DNA of 64,000 bases. Source: Elysia crispata. Its lineage: Eukaryota; Mollusca; Gastropoda; Plakobranchidae. This document shows positions 15,005 to 28,500 of the stretch, piece after piece. Under the pieces are notes generated by a model. It saw only the letters and a list, made by a program, of their open reading frames with translations. It did no database searches and had not been told where the DNA came from. Positions within the stretch are counted from its first letter, which is position 1. Each line of letters opens with the position of its first letter. The position numbers were made by a program, and so were the translations under genes. The DNA lies in contig JAWDGP010007289.1 of NCBI GenBank assembly GCA_033675545.1, positions 843,501 through 907,500 of the forward strand. The letters run 5' to 3'.

Positions 15005-15189
15005 TCTGAGCTCTGATACATCCACTAAAGAAAAGTGTGTTCACTTAAGCGAAAATGTCGCTAGCTGTTGACTTTATCAGAAAATCAGCTACTTAAACAT
15101 GGAATGAAAAAAAACGGCACCGCATTGTGGTGTTGACTTCAAGCAAGAGTTGACTTTAAGCGAGTTGACTTCAAACGGATGCTCCTGTA
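15005..15189 (-). mobile_element. Fragment of the AAGTCAAC MITE family
   Basis: Read on the minus strand from 15189, it begins TACAGGAGCATCCG and then shows repeated TTGAAGTCAAC / TTAAAGTCAAC words and the block GATTTTCTGATAAAGTCAAC. The same order occurs at the left ends of the copies at 38205 and 41344. Only the first 180 or so bases are present, so this is a truncated end. Confidence 0.75.
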
Positions 15190-15829
15190 TTACAGGGAAA
15201 TATAATGTCAAAGCTTAAAATCTGCTTTCAAACAATAAAGAAATTACACAAAAATAATACAAGTTAATAAAATAATTTAATGCAAAAATATTAACTTCTA
15301 AAAGTTGTGGAGCATGTTTGTATCTTTACAACACTCTGAAAGAAAATTAAGCAAAAAAAACAAAACAACCACAGTATCAAAGGAACATTTATTTAAAAGA
15401 AAAAAAAAAGTATATATATACATATAAAAAATTTCAAATGAAGCCTTTTCTGACATATTATCCACATCAAAATTATGTGATTTAAAAAAAAGTGATTTAC
15501 ACAACAGCTATATATTCTGATAGAAGCTGCCCTGTGCAATGCTATATTTTAATATATCATTTATTTTACTCAAAAGTTATCATTTACAGTAGGAAGTTAG
15601 TCTTCATTATATTCATATATTTTTTGTGAAATTCAATATTCATTCACTTTTTTTTTACTTCCAGGCTAGAGTTCATACACTTGATACTTTTCAACTCAAA
15701 TATCAATCAGTTTTCATAACAATCACTTCGTTCCAGCCTTCTCATAAGTACAACAGTCATTTATATATTGAAGTGACAGGAAAACAAAGTAGAACCATTT
15801 CTACCAAGTGAACTAAGTTTAATTGATTT

Positions 15830-15835
15830 TTTATT
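15830..15835 (-). promoter_or_regulatory. Possible poly(A) signal of BBS12
   Basis: AATAAA on the minus strand only about 10 bases past the BBS12 stop codon. It is close to the stop, so the real site could lie further downstream. Confidence 0.35.
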
Positions 15836-15843
15836 TTAGTTTC

Positions 15844-18800
15844 TCAAATTACTGCAAATTCTCTATCTGCACTTGTCATGTCAATGCCGGTGATAATAAG
15901 TGATTCCAATCTTGACAACAGGGATACCACATCAATAGCAGCCTCCCAAGAAGCAACTTTGGAAGTATAATTATCATAACAATTTATAGTCTCTTTATCG
16001 TAAATACCATTTTCATCCAAATTAGAGTGAGCTGAACCACGTGAAGGAGTGTCACATAAATGCATAGAATTAGAATGCGATGAAAAATAACGATTCTGTT
16101 GAGGTGGTCCTCCTGTGTATTCTATTTCATTTTCCCAATCAAATCCATTTCCACTTGCGAATTTTAAACCATCTTGAGGAAATTCCTGCTGCAAAATTTG
16201 TTTGCTTGCAAGGCTTTTTTTAACAGCAGTGGCTGCTTCTTTTTTAGCCTGGACAGATGATGTAAGGCCATCCTTTGAGTGATCTTGTTCTTGCTGGCTG
16301 TATCTGATTTCTTGCACAAGACTTGAAAAATCTGTAAAAACTTGAGACAACTCCTCAAGTACAGCATGCTGAATGCCCTTATTATCTTCTGTTGCAAAAA
16401 AAAAAAAATAATTATTGATTTTCAATTCAATTTTTTTTATTTAAACAAGTATAGAAGAATGGATCTTTATGTTGAGAGGAAAATAGACAATAGTTTCTTG
16501 TTCTATTCATTAAAACAAAAAAACCGAAAATACGAAAAATGTTATTTCAATGTAAAATTCAAATAAAATAAGATTTATTACTTTCCCTTCTAGAATAAGA
16601 TTATTACTATAACAAATTTCTCTTGATGTTAAAACAAAAATCTATTGCTGGATAGAATTCTCTTAAAATTTCACGTTTTATGTTGCCGTAGGCCATTTTC
16701 ATAAAAAACAAAAATACATTAATGGTCTTGCTTTTCTTTTGAGAAACCATATATTATATGCATGACTGTAAATCAAAATTTTCATTTTTTTTCTTCTTAA
16801 CAATCACATCTTAAGAAGCTGGGTTGTTTATGATTTTAAAACTGGCTTACTAGTTGTCACTGACTATTTTCAGAAAGGTGCAACTTGTGAAGTGAGAGAA
16901 AGCTTAAAATTTAATGTCTGTGTATGTGCATTTAAAAAGGTGCTGGGAAGTGTTAGGGGTGCGCCCTTTCAGTAGCTACTTGATGACTCAAGAACTGTCA
17001 CCTGCATTCAGTGCCGAGTCTCTAGATTTAACTTAAGGCCCTTGGATCGGAGTTTACCGCCCCACGGATTGGGATGTGCTGTGCCGCAGATCAGGATATG
17101 CGGTGCAGTGCCTGCGGCACCCTGAGCCACGGGACCCGATACTTAGCGAGTAGTACAATATCGAGTAGACCCCAGCACTAGGTTCCTGCATTCAGCCTTA
17201 GTTCTAGTGATATTAAGTAAAGCGTGCCAACCATAAAGCATTACAACACATTGATATCCTCTCTGAGTAATTTCTGGAAATTCATCATCAGCATAAAAGC
17301 CTTATTTTGACTTTAATAGATGAAAAATATCAATTTGCGTTTATTTCCAAATCTTTTGGGTCTCTTCTTCCAAAACCCACCTAGGAATAACATAGCTTTT
17401 CTTTTCAGCTCGTGTGCACACCAGGCTTCTGTTCTTCCTGCACCAGGTAAAACTTTTTTGTCTTTAATGGCATTTGATAGACGGTTCAGACATTTCCAAA
17501 GCTTTTCCTCAGCGATGCATGCTGATACCGGGTTTGAGTAGTTCAAAACAACTGTCTACGAAAGAAAATTGAGAAGAATAAATTATCCATAGCATGAAGG
17601 TGTTCATATAATATCAAAAAAAAGGCACTGAATTTTTAAAAAAGGATATTTATAAAATGAAGCAATTTATTTCAAGATTTAAAGGATATAAACTGTGAAA
17701 AAGACAGTTGAGTGTTCCTATGAAACTTATTTACAATCTTTTTTAACATATGATACACTCAATACATAGCCATATAGAAATTTCTTGAAAGTGGTACTCA
17801 CTGATGTAAGAATCAGACAACAATCCCCACATAAAAATCTATTTCAGGTTTCTCAAACATTTAAGATACTTCCTTTTTGTAGTAATCTTGTCTACTTTGT
17901 AGGGATCTTTTATCTTTAATTAAATGATAAGGGGATGAGACCCCACAACAAAGTGTCTGAAGATATGTTAAGCCACCCAGTTATTGATGCTTCCTTTTCA
18001 ACAAAAAGAACAGCAATAGTTTGAGAAAAGGGTGAAACAAACAACAAGAACCTTCAAATTAAAGTTAAACACAGATTGTTTGAATAGCAGAAAAAAATTG
18101 TAAAAACATTTCATCAGTATATAACCAGTAAGAAAGTGATGGAGAGAATAGCACAGTATAACCCATGTATTTTGACAGCCGATTTATCGACACTTTTTCA
18201 CTTCAATGTTCTTAGTAACAAAATTTTCTTGTGTCAAGATATTTTTCATTACTCTGTTCTACTGACACACCTGCTATAAGATAGCCAAGTCAAAACAGAA
18301 AGGGGAAAAAGCGGGCGATCCAAATCTCCCAATTTTCATTCCATATCTCCCCTCCCCATTATGTTTAGCAAAATCAGCATCAATTATAAAGTGTTTAAGT
18401 GTTCAATTTTAAAGTGTGAAGCGTCTTTCCATTGGTCTTGGTATACACAGAGCTAGATTTCTCCCATTCCAATATTACTATACCAATCATTCTATCCACA
18501 CTGTCTCAATTCAAAGCATTAAGCCACATATGCTTTCTGTTAGTCCTTGATATAAACCTAGGTTTGACTTCACCCAGATTGCACAGCCAGAAGAGTGCCT
18601 TGGTGGCACTATGGCTGCTTCCCACTGCAAGAGAACAGTATACTTTCTAGCCAGGTTTAATTGCCTACCCACCCTAAAGTACTGTTCTGTCTATCTTGTA
18701 GAAACGCTCTTTTTCTGTCTCTCCATCACACACATCTTCCTTACCTTGCTATCACCAAAAAGAACGGGTGAGAGGGAGAGAGGAAAGATTAAGGGCCTAA

Positions 18801-19404
18801 CACTTACCAGAGGCTCAGCAATTGGCTTCTTTTTTTTTAACCCAGCCCCTACACCATGTCTGGGCAAAACCAAATCTAGATCTAGGCCTGATAGAAAGCC
18901 AGTGCTGATTGATCCTGTGAGCTGAGACAGTATTGCAATGTGAAATGCTTTTCATAGTTCCAGGCTAACAGCACTGGGTCAGGCTAGCTTTGCCTTAATC
19001 GTCTAGACTCAGCAATCATAGACTTTCTTCATTCTTGCATGGCATTAAAACAATTACGCTATTGACTACTCAACTCTACACTGTTAAGCCTACACCTACA
19101 ATTGTCAGATATCACCATGATAATGGGAAGAAACAAACTTTAGCATTGAGGTGAAGATCAAACTGCTAGCATAATAGACAAGAAAGTTACTGTTTACCAA
19201 AAAAAGAAATAATGGAGGCAATACACAAAACCATATTGCACAGAAAAAAAAACTAACAAGAGAGACAAAGGAATTCTTTATTCCACACAATTACTTCCCT
19301 TTTTTTCCATCTTTCACTTAGTACTTTCCTATTTTTCTTTGCTGTGGGTATTTTTCTTCAGCAGGCATGTCAATATAAGCAGATTCCAATTGTATAATGA
19401 AAAC

Positions 19405-19441
<37 letters not shown>

Positions 19442-19455
19442 TAATAATGATGATG

Positions 19456-19515
<60 letters not shown>

Positions 19516-22500
19516 GTGCGCAAAAACTTCAGGAAACTAGCCTATTTTTATTTTATACTAGTATAGTTTAACATTTGCCTCAATAATTAAAAAATAAAAC
19601 TTATGCTGTTAACTTTTTATACCTGAACACTAGATGAATTGACGATTTTCAAAAAGTGTTTCACAGCTGCTTTTTCATCATGAAGATGATCCATCCAACT
19701 TTCAGATAAAGGCTGTAACTCAAGATCACAAACATGATCCTGTAATGAATGAAAAACAAAATTGCAATGAGAAAAAAAACATATATGTATGAAATTTTTT
19801 TTCTTTTCAATATAGAATGGAGTAGTAAAATGTATTCTGCCTGAAACAAACCAAAATTTTTCTCCCTGGCTGCAGCGCATATGAAAAAGTCACTTAGTGT
19901 GAAAGTCGCATGTTATAAATCATCTTTTTTTGCAATAAATTCAAACTATTGAACTCAACACACAATGCACACAACTATGTCGACATCGCCTCTATCGACT
20001 TTTTTCTTATATCAGCATGCTTTATCAAGTTCGAATTTTTCTCCTCTTTGCTGTCTGTAATCGACAATCTCTCTCGCCTTTTCTATTATATCAAATTGAT
20101 AACATCAACCATGAAGGTAACTGGGCAAAACATGGCTATGAGAATGATGCCTCATGCTGGCATGTTACACCGCAAAGGCTGGGGCAAAACCTTTTGATAT
20201 CGGTACCTGTGTGGCCGTGATTGTGTGAGGGGAGGTGGGGTGGAGCAAAGCCCTCTGGTATCCAGTCGGCCATGGGTGGGCAGGGGGAAGGGGGTGAACT
20301 TTGGTGCGAATATTGGGCCAGTGGCATAGTACATCGCATTCTATGATTCACACAGAGTGGTGGGGCTTAGCCTACTGGGCTGAGTGGTAGGGGTGTTGGG
20401 CTTTGAAAAGGTGGAAACTGGTGTAAGCAAGCAAGAATTCAATGCAAATCAGTCAGGACTAGGCTAGCACCGATCAGGCCTGTAATACAACAGTTGCGTG
20501 CATAGGGCCCACCCGTTGAAACTAGATCTAGGGGAGGAGGGGAGGGAGAGACTGTGCAGGTGATTTGGCACACAAGGCGGTGTGAGTATCCAAGTTAGAG
20601 AGACCTGGTTTGTCAACTGAATTTCAACCTGACAGAAAAAGGCAGAGAACAACAACCAATATAGATGTTGACCAAGCCTTCTTCCTTTGGTTTAAACAAG
20701 CCAGAGCATCTCAAATTCAGTGCTGACCAATCAGGCTGAACTTTTAGCAACCGAGATAGGGTTGACAGACTTTACGGCCAGTGTAGGATGGATTGAACGT
20801 TGGAAGCGTCGACATGACATTGCTCGTAGGACTGTCAGTGGGGAGGCGGCTGTGGTAGACCACACAGTTGTCAACTCTTGGAAGGAGCAAGATCTGCCAT
20901 CACTCCTTTTTGATTATGCAGAGGATGACATATTCAATGAGGACAAAACCAGCATTTTATATGAATGCCTGCCTGATAAGTGGCTTGCTCTGAAAGGCAA
21001 AAAATGTACAGGGGGAAACAAGGCCAAGGAGAGGATGACAGTTATGGTTACTGTCAACGTGTCAGTAAAGAAAAACTGCCCCTTATGGTGATCAGGAAAT
21101 TGCTCAAGCCAAGATGCTTAAAGAATGTGAAAAATCTTCCTGTTGAATATACAGCAAATAAAAAGACTTGGATGGCGAGCACCATCTTTGAGACCTGGCT
21201 GAGGTTAGACAGAAAATGCCTCCTGCAGGGCAGATCCATTGCTATGATAGTGGACGATTGCCCAGCCCATCCTAATATTGATGGCCTGAGGAGCATCAAA
21301 CTAGTGTTTCTGTTGCCCAATACCACCAGCCACCTACAGCCATGTGATCAGGGAATTATTTATTCTCTGAAGCGCCACTACAGAGCTCCAATTGTCAAAA
21401 AGTATCTTGACCACATTAAAGACAAGATTTCCACAAACCCTGGTGAGCTGACTATTTCTAAGACCTTCAACATTTCCGTTCTTGAGGCACTTTATGACTT
21501 GAGGTCGGCTTGGGACAAAGTTACTGAGAGAACATTAAAAAACTGTTTCGGTCATGCTGGATTCTTTAAGCAAGCTGAGGAGACAACAGAAGATGCTCTG
21601 CTTGCAGAAGATAGAGATGAGCTGGATAAGGTAGTGGAGTCTCTGGCACGTGTGCCAAATGTCCAGACAATTGCTGAAGAATTTGCCACAATAGACAGCG
21701 ATGTGGAGACGACTGTAGAGGTTTCTGTGTCTGAGATAGTTTAAAGTTTGCAAACTCAGGGTCAGAAGATGAGCCACAGATAGAGATAGAGGAGGTAGCA
21801 AAGGTCACAACAGCAGAGGCAAGAGTTGCAATACAAACACTTCGGTTTCACAGAACAGCAAGAAAAGGGCGATTGTTCAGCCCATTAGGCATCATTGAAG
21901 ACAGGTAGAAGAAATTAGCTCGTCCAATTTAAAACAAAAGACCCTGATCAATTTTTTCAAAAGGGTTTAGCAATAAATGGGAAAAGCAGGGCAATTATAC
22001 CAAGCAATAGCTCAAATGGCCCTTTTAAGGGCTCATCATTTATGAACAAATAATTTAATTAAGCAAGACGGAAATGGAAAAAGTGGACCTCGAGTTTTAA
22101 AAAATCGGCCGTAACGAAACATGACCGGTAACGAAGGGAACATAAAGGAGGTTTTTTTTCTTTCTCTAAACAATGGTATGAGAACCTCTGTCTTAACAAA
22201 AAAGACATGATGAGAACCTTGGGCATAACTATGTTGGGGAGGTTAAAGTGTCCTGAAAATACCGTTGCCAGACCGGTGCCCATAATTCTAGTCTGTGTTT
22301 GCATGTCCCCTAGGTCTATACACAACACCTACATGTGCATATGAGGGTTAAGAACTAATAAAATAAGGCAGTTACGGTTAAGAACTAAGATTGCCATCAT
22401 TGCATTGTCTGTGATTGGCCGATTGCTACATAGGCCCACTCTTCACTCCCCCCCCACCTTTTCTCCTTTTTCCCCTCCCTCCCACTTGAGGTAATGCGTG

Positions 22501-25500
22501 TTTATGATAGAACAAGGAAAATTTGGGAATTACTGATGCTTAGATCGACAGCGGTTCCCCAGACCTATCATCTGGCTCTGAGTCTGGCGTTTCAAGTCAC
22601 TTTCAGTTTGTCAATTTCATTCTTGAATTAGCCTTCTCATACATTGAACTAGATCTAGATTTACACTCTGTCTCAATAAGATTCATTTACCGTTTCACCT
22701 TGGTTATAACGAAGTTTAAGCCCTGGCCAGTTAATTTTGTCATATCCGAGGTTTACTGTATCAATTTTTCAAAACAAGGGAAGTAACCAAAAATTTACAA
22801 GCCATGGGTAGTTGCTTCCCCTTAAGTAAAAAAAAGCACTGTGTTTAAAGTGCATGTAGTGTAATTTAAAGAAAAAGATATTGAAAACACACATCTTTAC
22901 ATAAACATTTGCTTATATCAACATAAAAATTTTGGACCCTTATTTGTCGATATATCAGGAGTACACTGCAGTAACTTGTAATCATTTTAACTCTTTCAAA
23001 GATGCATTAAGAGTTGTACCTAAGTTTCAAATTATATTCAATTACTCACCTCACATGCATCAGTAATATAAGTTACCATGTCAATGCTATTGACATAGGC
23101 CAAGGCATTAAGAGTGTGATAAGGTGTATTGCTGAAAACCAACACTCCTGCCCTCTCAAGCACATCCAACAGTGTGTCTTTCACAATGCCCTTCACAAGA
23201 ATGATGTCTATATTCAGCTGAAGAGAAGTTGATCATTAAAAATACTTGAATGATATGGCAGAAAGTAATTTTTTTCATCATTTTCATCCTGGTAATTGTC
23301 CAGAGGCATATGGTATGGATATAATATAAATTACTGTCTTATTTAATAATATTGAGCCTCATAAATTGTATTTCACAAACCACAGCATAAGTTGTGCATA
23401 AGTTTGTATTTTTATGGAAGCATTTATTACCTCCCTCACAGTAGAAAGAACAAAAGAAGTCCAGGCCCACTCTGCAGTAGTGCCTCTATCTGCTGCAGTA
23501 GACACTATCACTTTGTTGGCAAGAGTTGACTTGTAGCCTTTGTGATGGTGAAAGGGTGTTAAATCACCTTTGACAAGCTGTAATAGGTTGTAAACAAAAT
23601 ATTGAGTTTATGAGCTGAAAATTATGTTCTAGATAAAGTACAGTACTTAACATACTACTTTCAATAACACAAGTAGTATTTCAAGCAAAAGAGAAGATAT
23701 ATATGCATTTTCAGAAGTGAAAACTCATCCTTTTTGGCTTGGGTAAGAAAGAAAAAGAGTTCAAAGTTACTGTCCTACAATGCTCTTAACTTAACTTACA
23801 ACTGCTTTCCGAAATTTCATATCATTGAATGGTGACAGTTTTTGAAGGGTATCAACATCACAAGGCACTATTATGCCAGGTAAAACAGTCACACACTTGT
23901 CGTCTTTTAAATTAAGGGTTGGGTTTAAATCCGAGGCATAGACACAGTTGACCAGTTTCAGATTGAATCTGATAAACAAAAATAGAAGAAAAAAAATGAA
24001 AATTTCTTCTGTGTCATCTTTTCGAAATATATCAGCAATATCGAGAAAAGAAACATGGCTATTCCAGATCTGAAGATGATTCTTATTCCAAAATTTACAA
24101 TATAACCTCAAAAATAGTAATAAAAATAAAAAGCAGTTCTACTGATGTTTTAAACCAAAAAAAAAAACAAAAAACAAACAAAAACATGATATCTTAGCAT
24201 CAAAGTTATTGATTTCAAGAAAAATAATCTAAGATTAATTGAAACCAGAAGCCATTTTATCACGAAAAAGTAAAACAAAGTATTTTTGTACAGTAAACCA
24301 ACTATTTGGTTTGCTTGATGATGTGGTGTAAAAATAAGAAAGGCTGAAAGTAATGCTTTTTTCTTATGAGATAATAATAAAAGACATCAAACATATACTT
24401 TCGTAAAAAATTAATTCTTCTTTCACAATGCTGCTTAAATGTTTGCAAACATGCTTGCACAGTATTTCAACAAGTACAAAATTACATAATATACTTACTC
24501 TGCAAATGGTTTATCTTTCATTTGATGCCACAATATTTGTTCCACAGTTTTTGAAAATTCAGTATTAACAAAAAGACTTGTATCTTGGGGAAGTGCAAGA
24601 CTTTGATTTTGGCATAACAATTGGCTCCATGTCGTGTCAATGCTCCCACTTTCATTATTTACATCTGAAGAGCAACAGTTACTCAAAGACGAATTAACAA
24701 TTTCTTCTTCCTCTTTGGCTAAATGTTCACAAACATGCGAATTTTTGGGAACACACTGACTAAGTGACAGAGAAATTTTTGCGTTTCCATCCACTTCAAA
24801 AGCAGGTCTTTGGTTGGCTTCCGTATCTGAAAAATACCTACTGCTGATGGTTATTTGATGTGATCTGCCTACTTTCCAATCATTTTGCTTATTTTCAAGA
24901 ATATTTTTGAGAAGATCATGGTGATGCTCTGCTTCAGTCTGTTTTATTACTTCAGACTTTTCTATGATTGTGTGGCTGTTCATAGAAAATGAGGTAGTGT
25001 GTGCATTATGATTATTTGCTGTGCATAGTTGATCCACTCTATCTTTATATGCCCTCTCATTATCATTTTGAGTCCTGGTACTGTTTCTCATATTTCTTTC
25101 AATGGAGTTTGAAGTCAGAGATCTACGTTTTGTAACTGAATCCAACATGTCATTCAATTTTTTAATGGAGGAAGAATCATATGTTTCTTCGTTAGGAGCA
25201 TTTACAAAACCTGAACAACTTTCAGTCTTGACATTGTCTTGGGGTGATTTAATACTCCTGTAAAAACTACTGTCACTATAGTTGGTAAAGTGTAAGGTTT
25301 TACCTTTTATTTCATGATGAGGATTTTTTGCAGTTTCAAAGTTATGTTCATCTTCTGTAAAATCTATGCCATCAAAGCAAGCTGCAAACTCATCGTCATT
25401 CTTATTTGGAGCATCGTTTTGGTTTTTCTTTACTAAGTTTTCTGGATTGGAGAAAGCCAGAACTCTATCACAATCAAAATCTGTAGCAGAGGGAAAATGT

Positions 25501-28500
25501 TTCTTAACATTGTGAAACAGCAGCCAGTCTTGGCTAGCCTCCTCACTATGATGAAAAGAAAGAGGAGGTAATGATTCTACTTTTACTGAAGAGTGCTTCC
25601 TGTTCTCATCATCATCAAAACAATCTTCAAAATCTGAATCATGCTCATTTTTGTTCTTGGTGATAATCACAGACTTAGAGCTGTGTGGAAAAGAAAGTTG
25701 GTTAATCCCTCCACTGTCTTTGATTATGTCTTCCTTTCCACTGCATAAATTGGAAGCAAACGCACAAGGACTTTCAATCGAATTCTGACATGGTGATTTT
25801 AAGTTACTGCTTATTTTATCAGGAGTTTGCTGTGAGACAGGAAATGTACCTTCACATACAGAAAGGATATTATTTTGAAAATCTTGGTTGGGTGTATGCC
25901 TTGATTCCACTCTTGATTCATCGCTGCTTTTGATAAAGTACCATGAAATGTCGTCCTCAAGCTCGGATTGTTGAACACATGTCATTTTCAATACCAGAGG
26001 GTCAGCTTCAGAGAAATCTGAGGTATGCCCACCATTACAACAATCACTTGTTGATTTCAACTCTGTTCTTTCTCTTTCAAGTGGATGACAAAATGTATCA
26101 CTTCCACATTGAGATACCTTTTCATGAAGCTTCTTCTGATCAATAAGGTCATTATCTTCAATTTCCTTCAAGATAGGTGAATGGTTGTTTATTTCTGTGT
26201 GGCTTTTATGATGGCTCTCAGTGCTTTTGGAGGGAAGTTCCTTACTGGTCTGCTTGTTTTGCAACATAGAAACTGGAATTGAGATGTTCTTTAAATCTTC
26301 TATTAGCTGAGAAACACATGTAGTTATTATATTCATAGATTTTTTCACTGGAATGCCCTGCCGGGAAGAGAAAAACACAATAAAGAGAAATATTCAGAAT
26401 TAAAAAACTTAGCAACCATAATAAAGTAATGAAACTCCATTAAAAAACAGCACATAAAATGAAGACAAACATATTTATGTCAATGTTTACTTCATAACTT
26501 ACCTTTAGAGTATTTATCTTCAAGAATACAAAAGAGTTAAGAGAAAAAATCTTTTTATCACACTGTTGCCACAGTGATTGGAAAGGAATAGTAATCAAAT
26601 ATGATTTTTTGTAAATCTTAAAAAAGAGTAGATGAAGAGCATTCCTGATAAGAAAATTTCTTGCTTTTTATTTCTTGATTTACTTGACTTTTTTTTTTTA
26701 ACCTCACTGTAACTATTCTTATAAGAAAAGCAACCCTCACCAAACCGTGAAGCTGGATCACAACTTTCATGATACGAGTTATCATAAAAAGCAAAGTCTT
26801 CGAACCAGTTTTGTACTTTCTCTTATGAGCTTCCAAGGCTTGAAGTATGACTTCACCCACTGGATGCTGTAGGGAAAAACATCAACTTTCTTAAGGCTGT
26901 CTAAATATACTTGAATGCTGCAACTTAGTGACATGAGCAGATCAGTTATAATAAATAAATTGTCAAATAGAGTGCGGAGCTGTGTCACCAGACGTGACCA
27001 TGAACTGCCTGAAAAACTGGACTTTTCTTTACTTTGGTTTTGCGACATAATATTTATGATCTTTCTACAGCACACCGTTCACAATTTATTTTCAAGCTCA
27101 TTTTTAACAAATACAGAGCTACAATTATTTTTCCTTGTAAATAAACCTCTTCAAATTGCAACCAATTTGTTCCTCACATTTTTAGTTGAAATTAAAGTCA
27201 TAGTTCTCGTAACACTTTGGTTTAGCTAATAACATGTCTCAACTGCAACAGTTTTGAAGCTTCAAGACCATTTGCTCCATGATATCATGCGAAAATCTTA
27301 AAAATGAAGAATTTATCAATGACTTGGTAAAATTTTTTTTTCATGATCAATTCTTATATAAAATGGATCCAGTCTGCAATGAGAAACCCTCATTCAGATT
27401 AAGATAGATACAGAAAAAAAAAAAAAAAAAAAGGGAAAAAAGATGACACAGAGATGAAGTGAAAGATAGGAATAGAAGGAGTTAGAGGAAAAAAGAGAAT
27501 ATGGAGAGGGAATTTTAAATAAACCCTTATTAAATTGAGGATATCTCTAATTTTAGCACTAAAAAGAATACAGTCAAGAACAGTTTCCTAAAATTCAAAT
27601 GGAAGTTTTGATATGTTCGAGAAAGCAGTGTTCAAGAAAGAGTAATAATCTAACCAACTTTAATGAATATGTACTTGATTATTTTCCATATTTTTGTAGT
27701 CCTTGTGAAAATCAGAATTATACAGGCTTGCATAAAACCGAAAGAAGTAAATAAAATTTGATCTTTCATTATTTATATTTTTTTTTCTAAACATCTTTCC
27801 TATCATTGAACATCTTTAGCAAGATATGCCCTAGCTAGCTCATTTAATCCCACTAGATGACCTGACAAGGTATTGAACCCAAAGCCCCGAATTAATTATC
27901 TGTCATACACTCTACTTATTGAGCTATGTGGTCTCCTAACCATAAATAAAGAGATCTTCCTCGTATACTTGCTAATTGTTTTCACACCCATCTATTGATG
28001 GATTGAATAAGGGCCCAGACAGGTTTATCTACCACCAGTACCCATGTGTTGTAAATGTGACAAAGGCAATGTTTGTCTACAATCAACCCCTTAGAGCCTA
28101 AGCAAAGAGTGGACCTAGCAAGCTCCGATAGACACTTGGCACAGGGTGCATTGCACCAAACTACAGCAAGGTAGGAAAGAGGAGTGTCTGTCTCCTTGCT
28201 GGTTAACATAGATCATAGGCTAGGACTTACATTGAAGTTTTGTGTCTACTCTCAGGTAGAGGAAAAGGCAGGCAAGTTTGCTTAAAGAATTACAAAAACA
28301 AGTTGGACAGTTATTCAAGCTGTAATGTTAAATCTTCAAATGTGACTTATGATTTTTTTTAAAGTCGTGATCTGTCAAATTTCTTGATAGGCTAACATTT
28401 TCTTTGCATAACTGATGACTGATTGTTCAACGAATACCTGTTGTAACTTTAAACTTGTTGGACAAAAAAGTAGAAACAACAAGGAAACAAAGAGAGAATC

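Larger units (their letters stand above)
12391..15829. other. Intergenic gap between SDH and BBS12
   Basis: This 3.4 kb should hold the SDH promoter and any 5' UTR exon, but I cannot place either. It contains a poly(A) run at 13186-13208, a long GA tract, a short CA run near 14985-14995 and a MITE fragment. I looked for exons of the lysine-ketoglutarate reductase half of AASS and found none. Open frames here are short and unrecognisable. Confidence 0.6.

Noticed and set aside
12391-15843. Possible exons of the lysine-ketoglutarate reductase half of AASS upstream of SDH
   Set aside because: Open frames here (for example 13540-13797 and 13850-14068, minus) have no LKR-like blocks and no matching splice sites.
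19329-19566. Poly-isoleucine open frames on both strands
   Set aside because: Translation of the AAT microsatellite.
20136-20351. Proline-rich minus-strand frames in the GC-richer stretch before the Tigger element
   Set aside because: Overlapping frames on the same bases, no splice sites, no family resemblance. A composition effect.
26782-27075. Minus-strand frame (MSQNQSKEKSSFSGSSWSRL...) as an upstream exon of BBS12
   Set aside because: It has no homology to BBS12. A TTTTTCCCTACAG acceptor lies inside it at 26867, and the exon 28966-29067 joins there in the right phase and matches the family.
27982-28209. Cysteine-rich minus-strand frame next to the SINE
   Set aside because: 75 codons, no recognised motif and no splice context. 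It could be part of a repeat, but nothing supports a gene.
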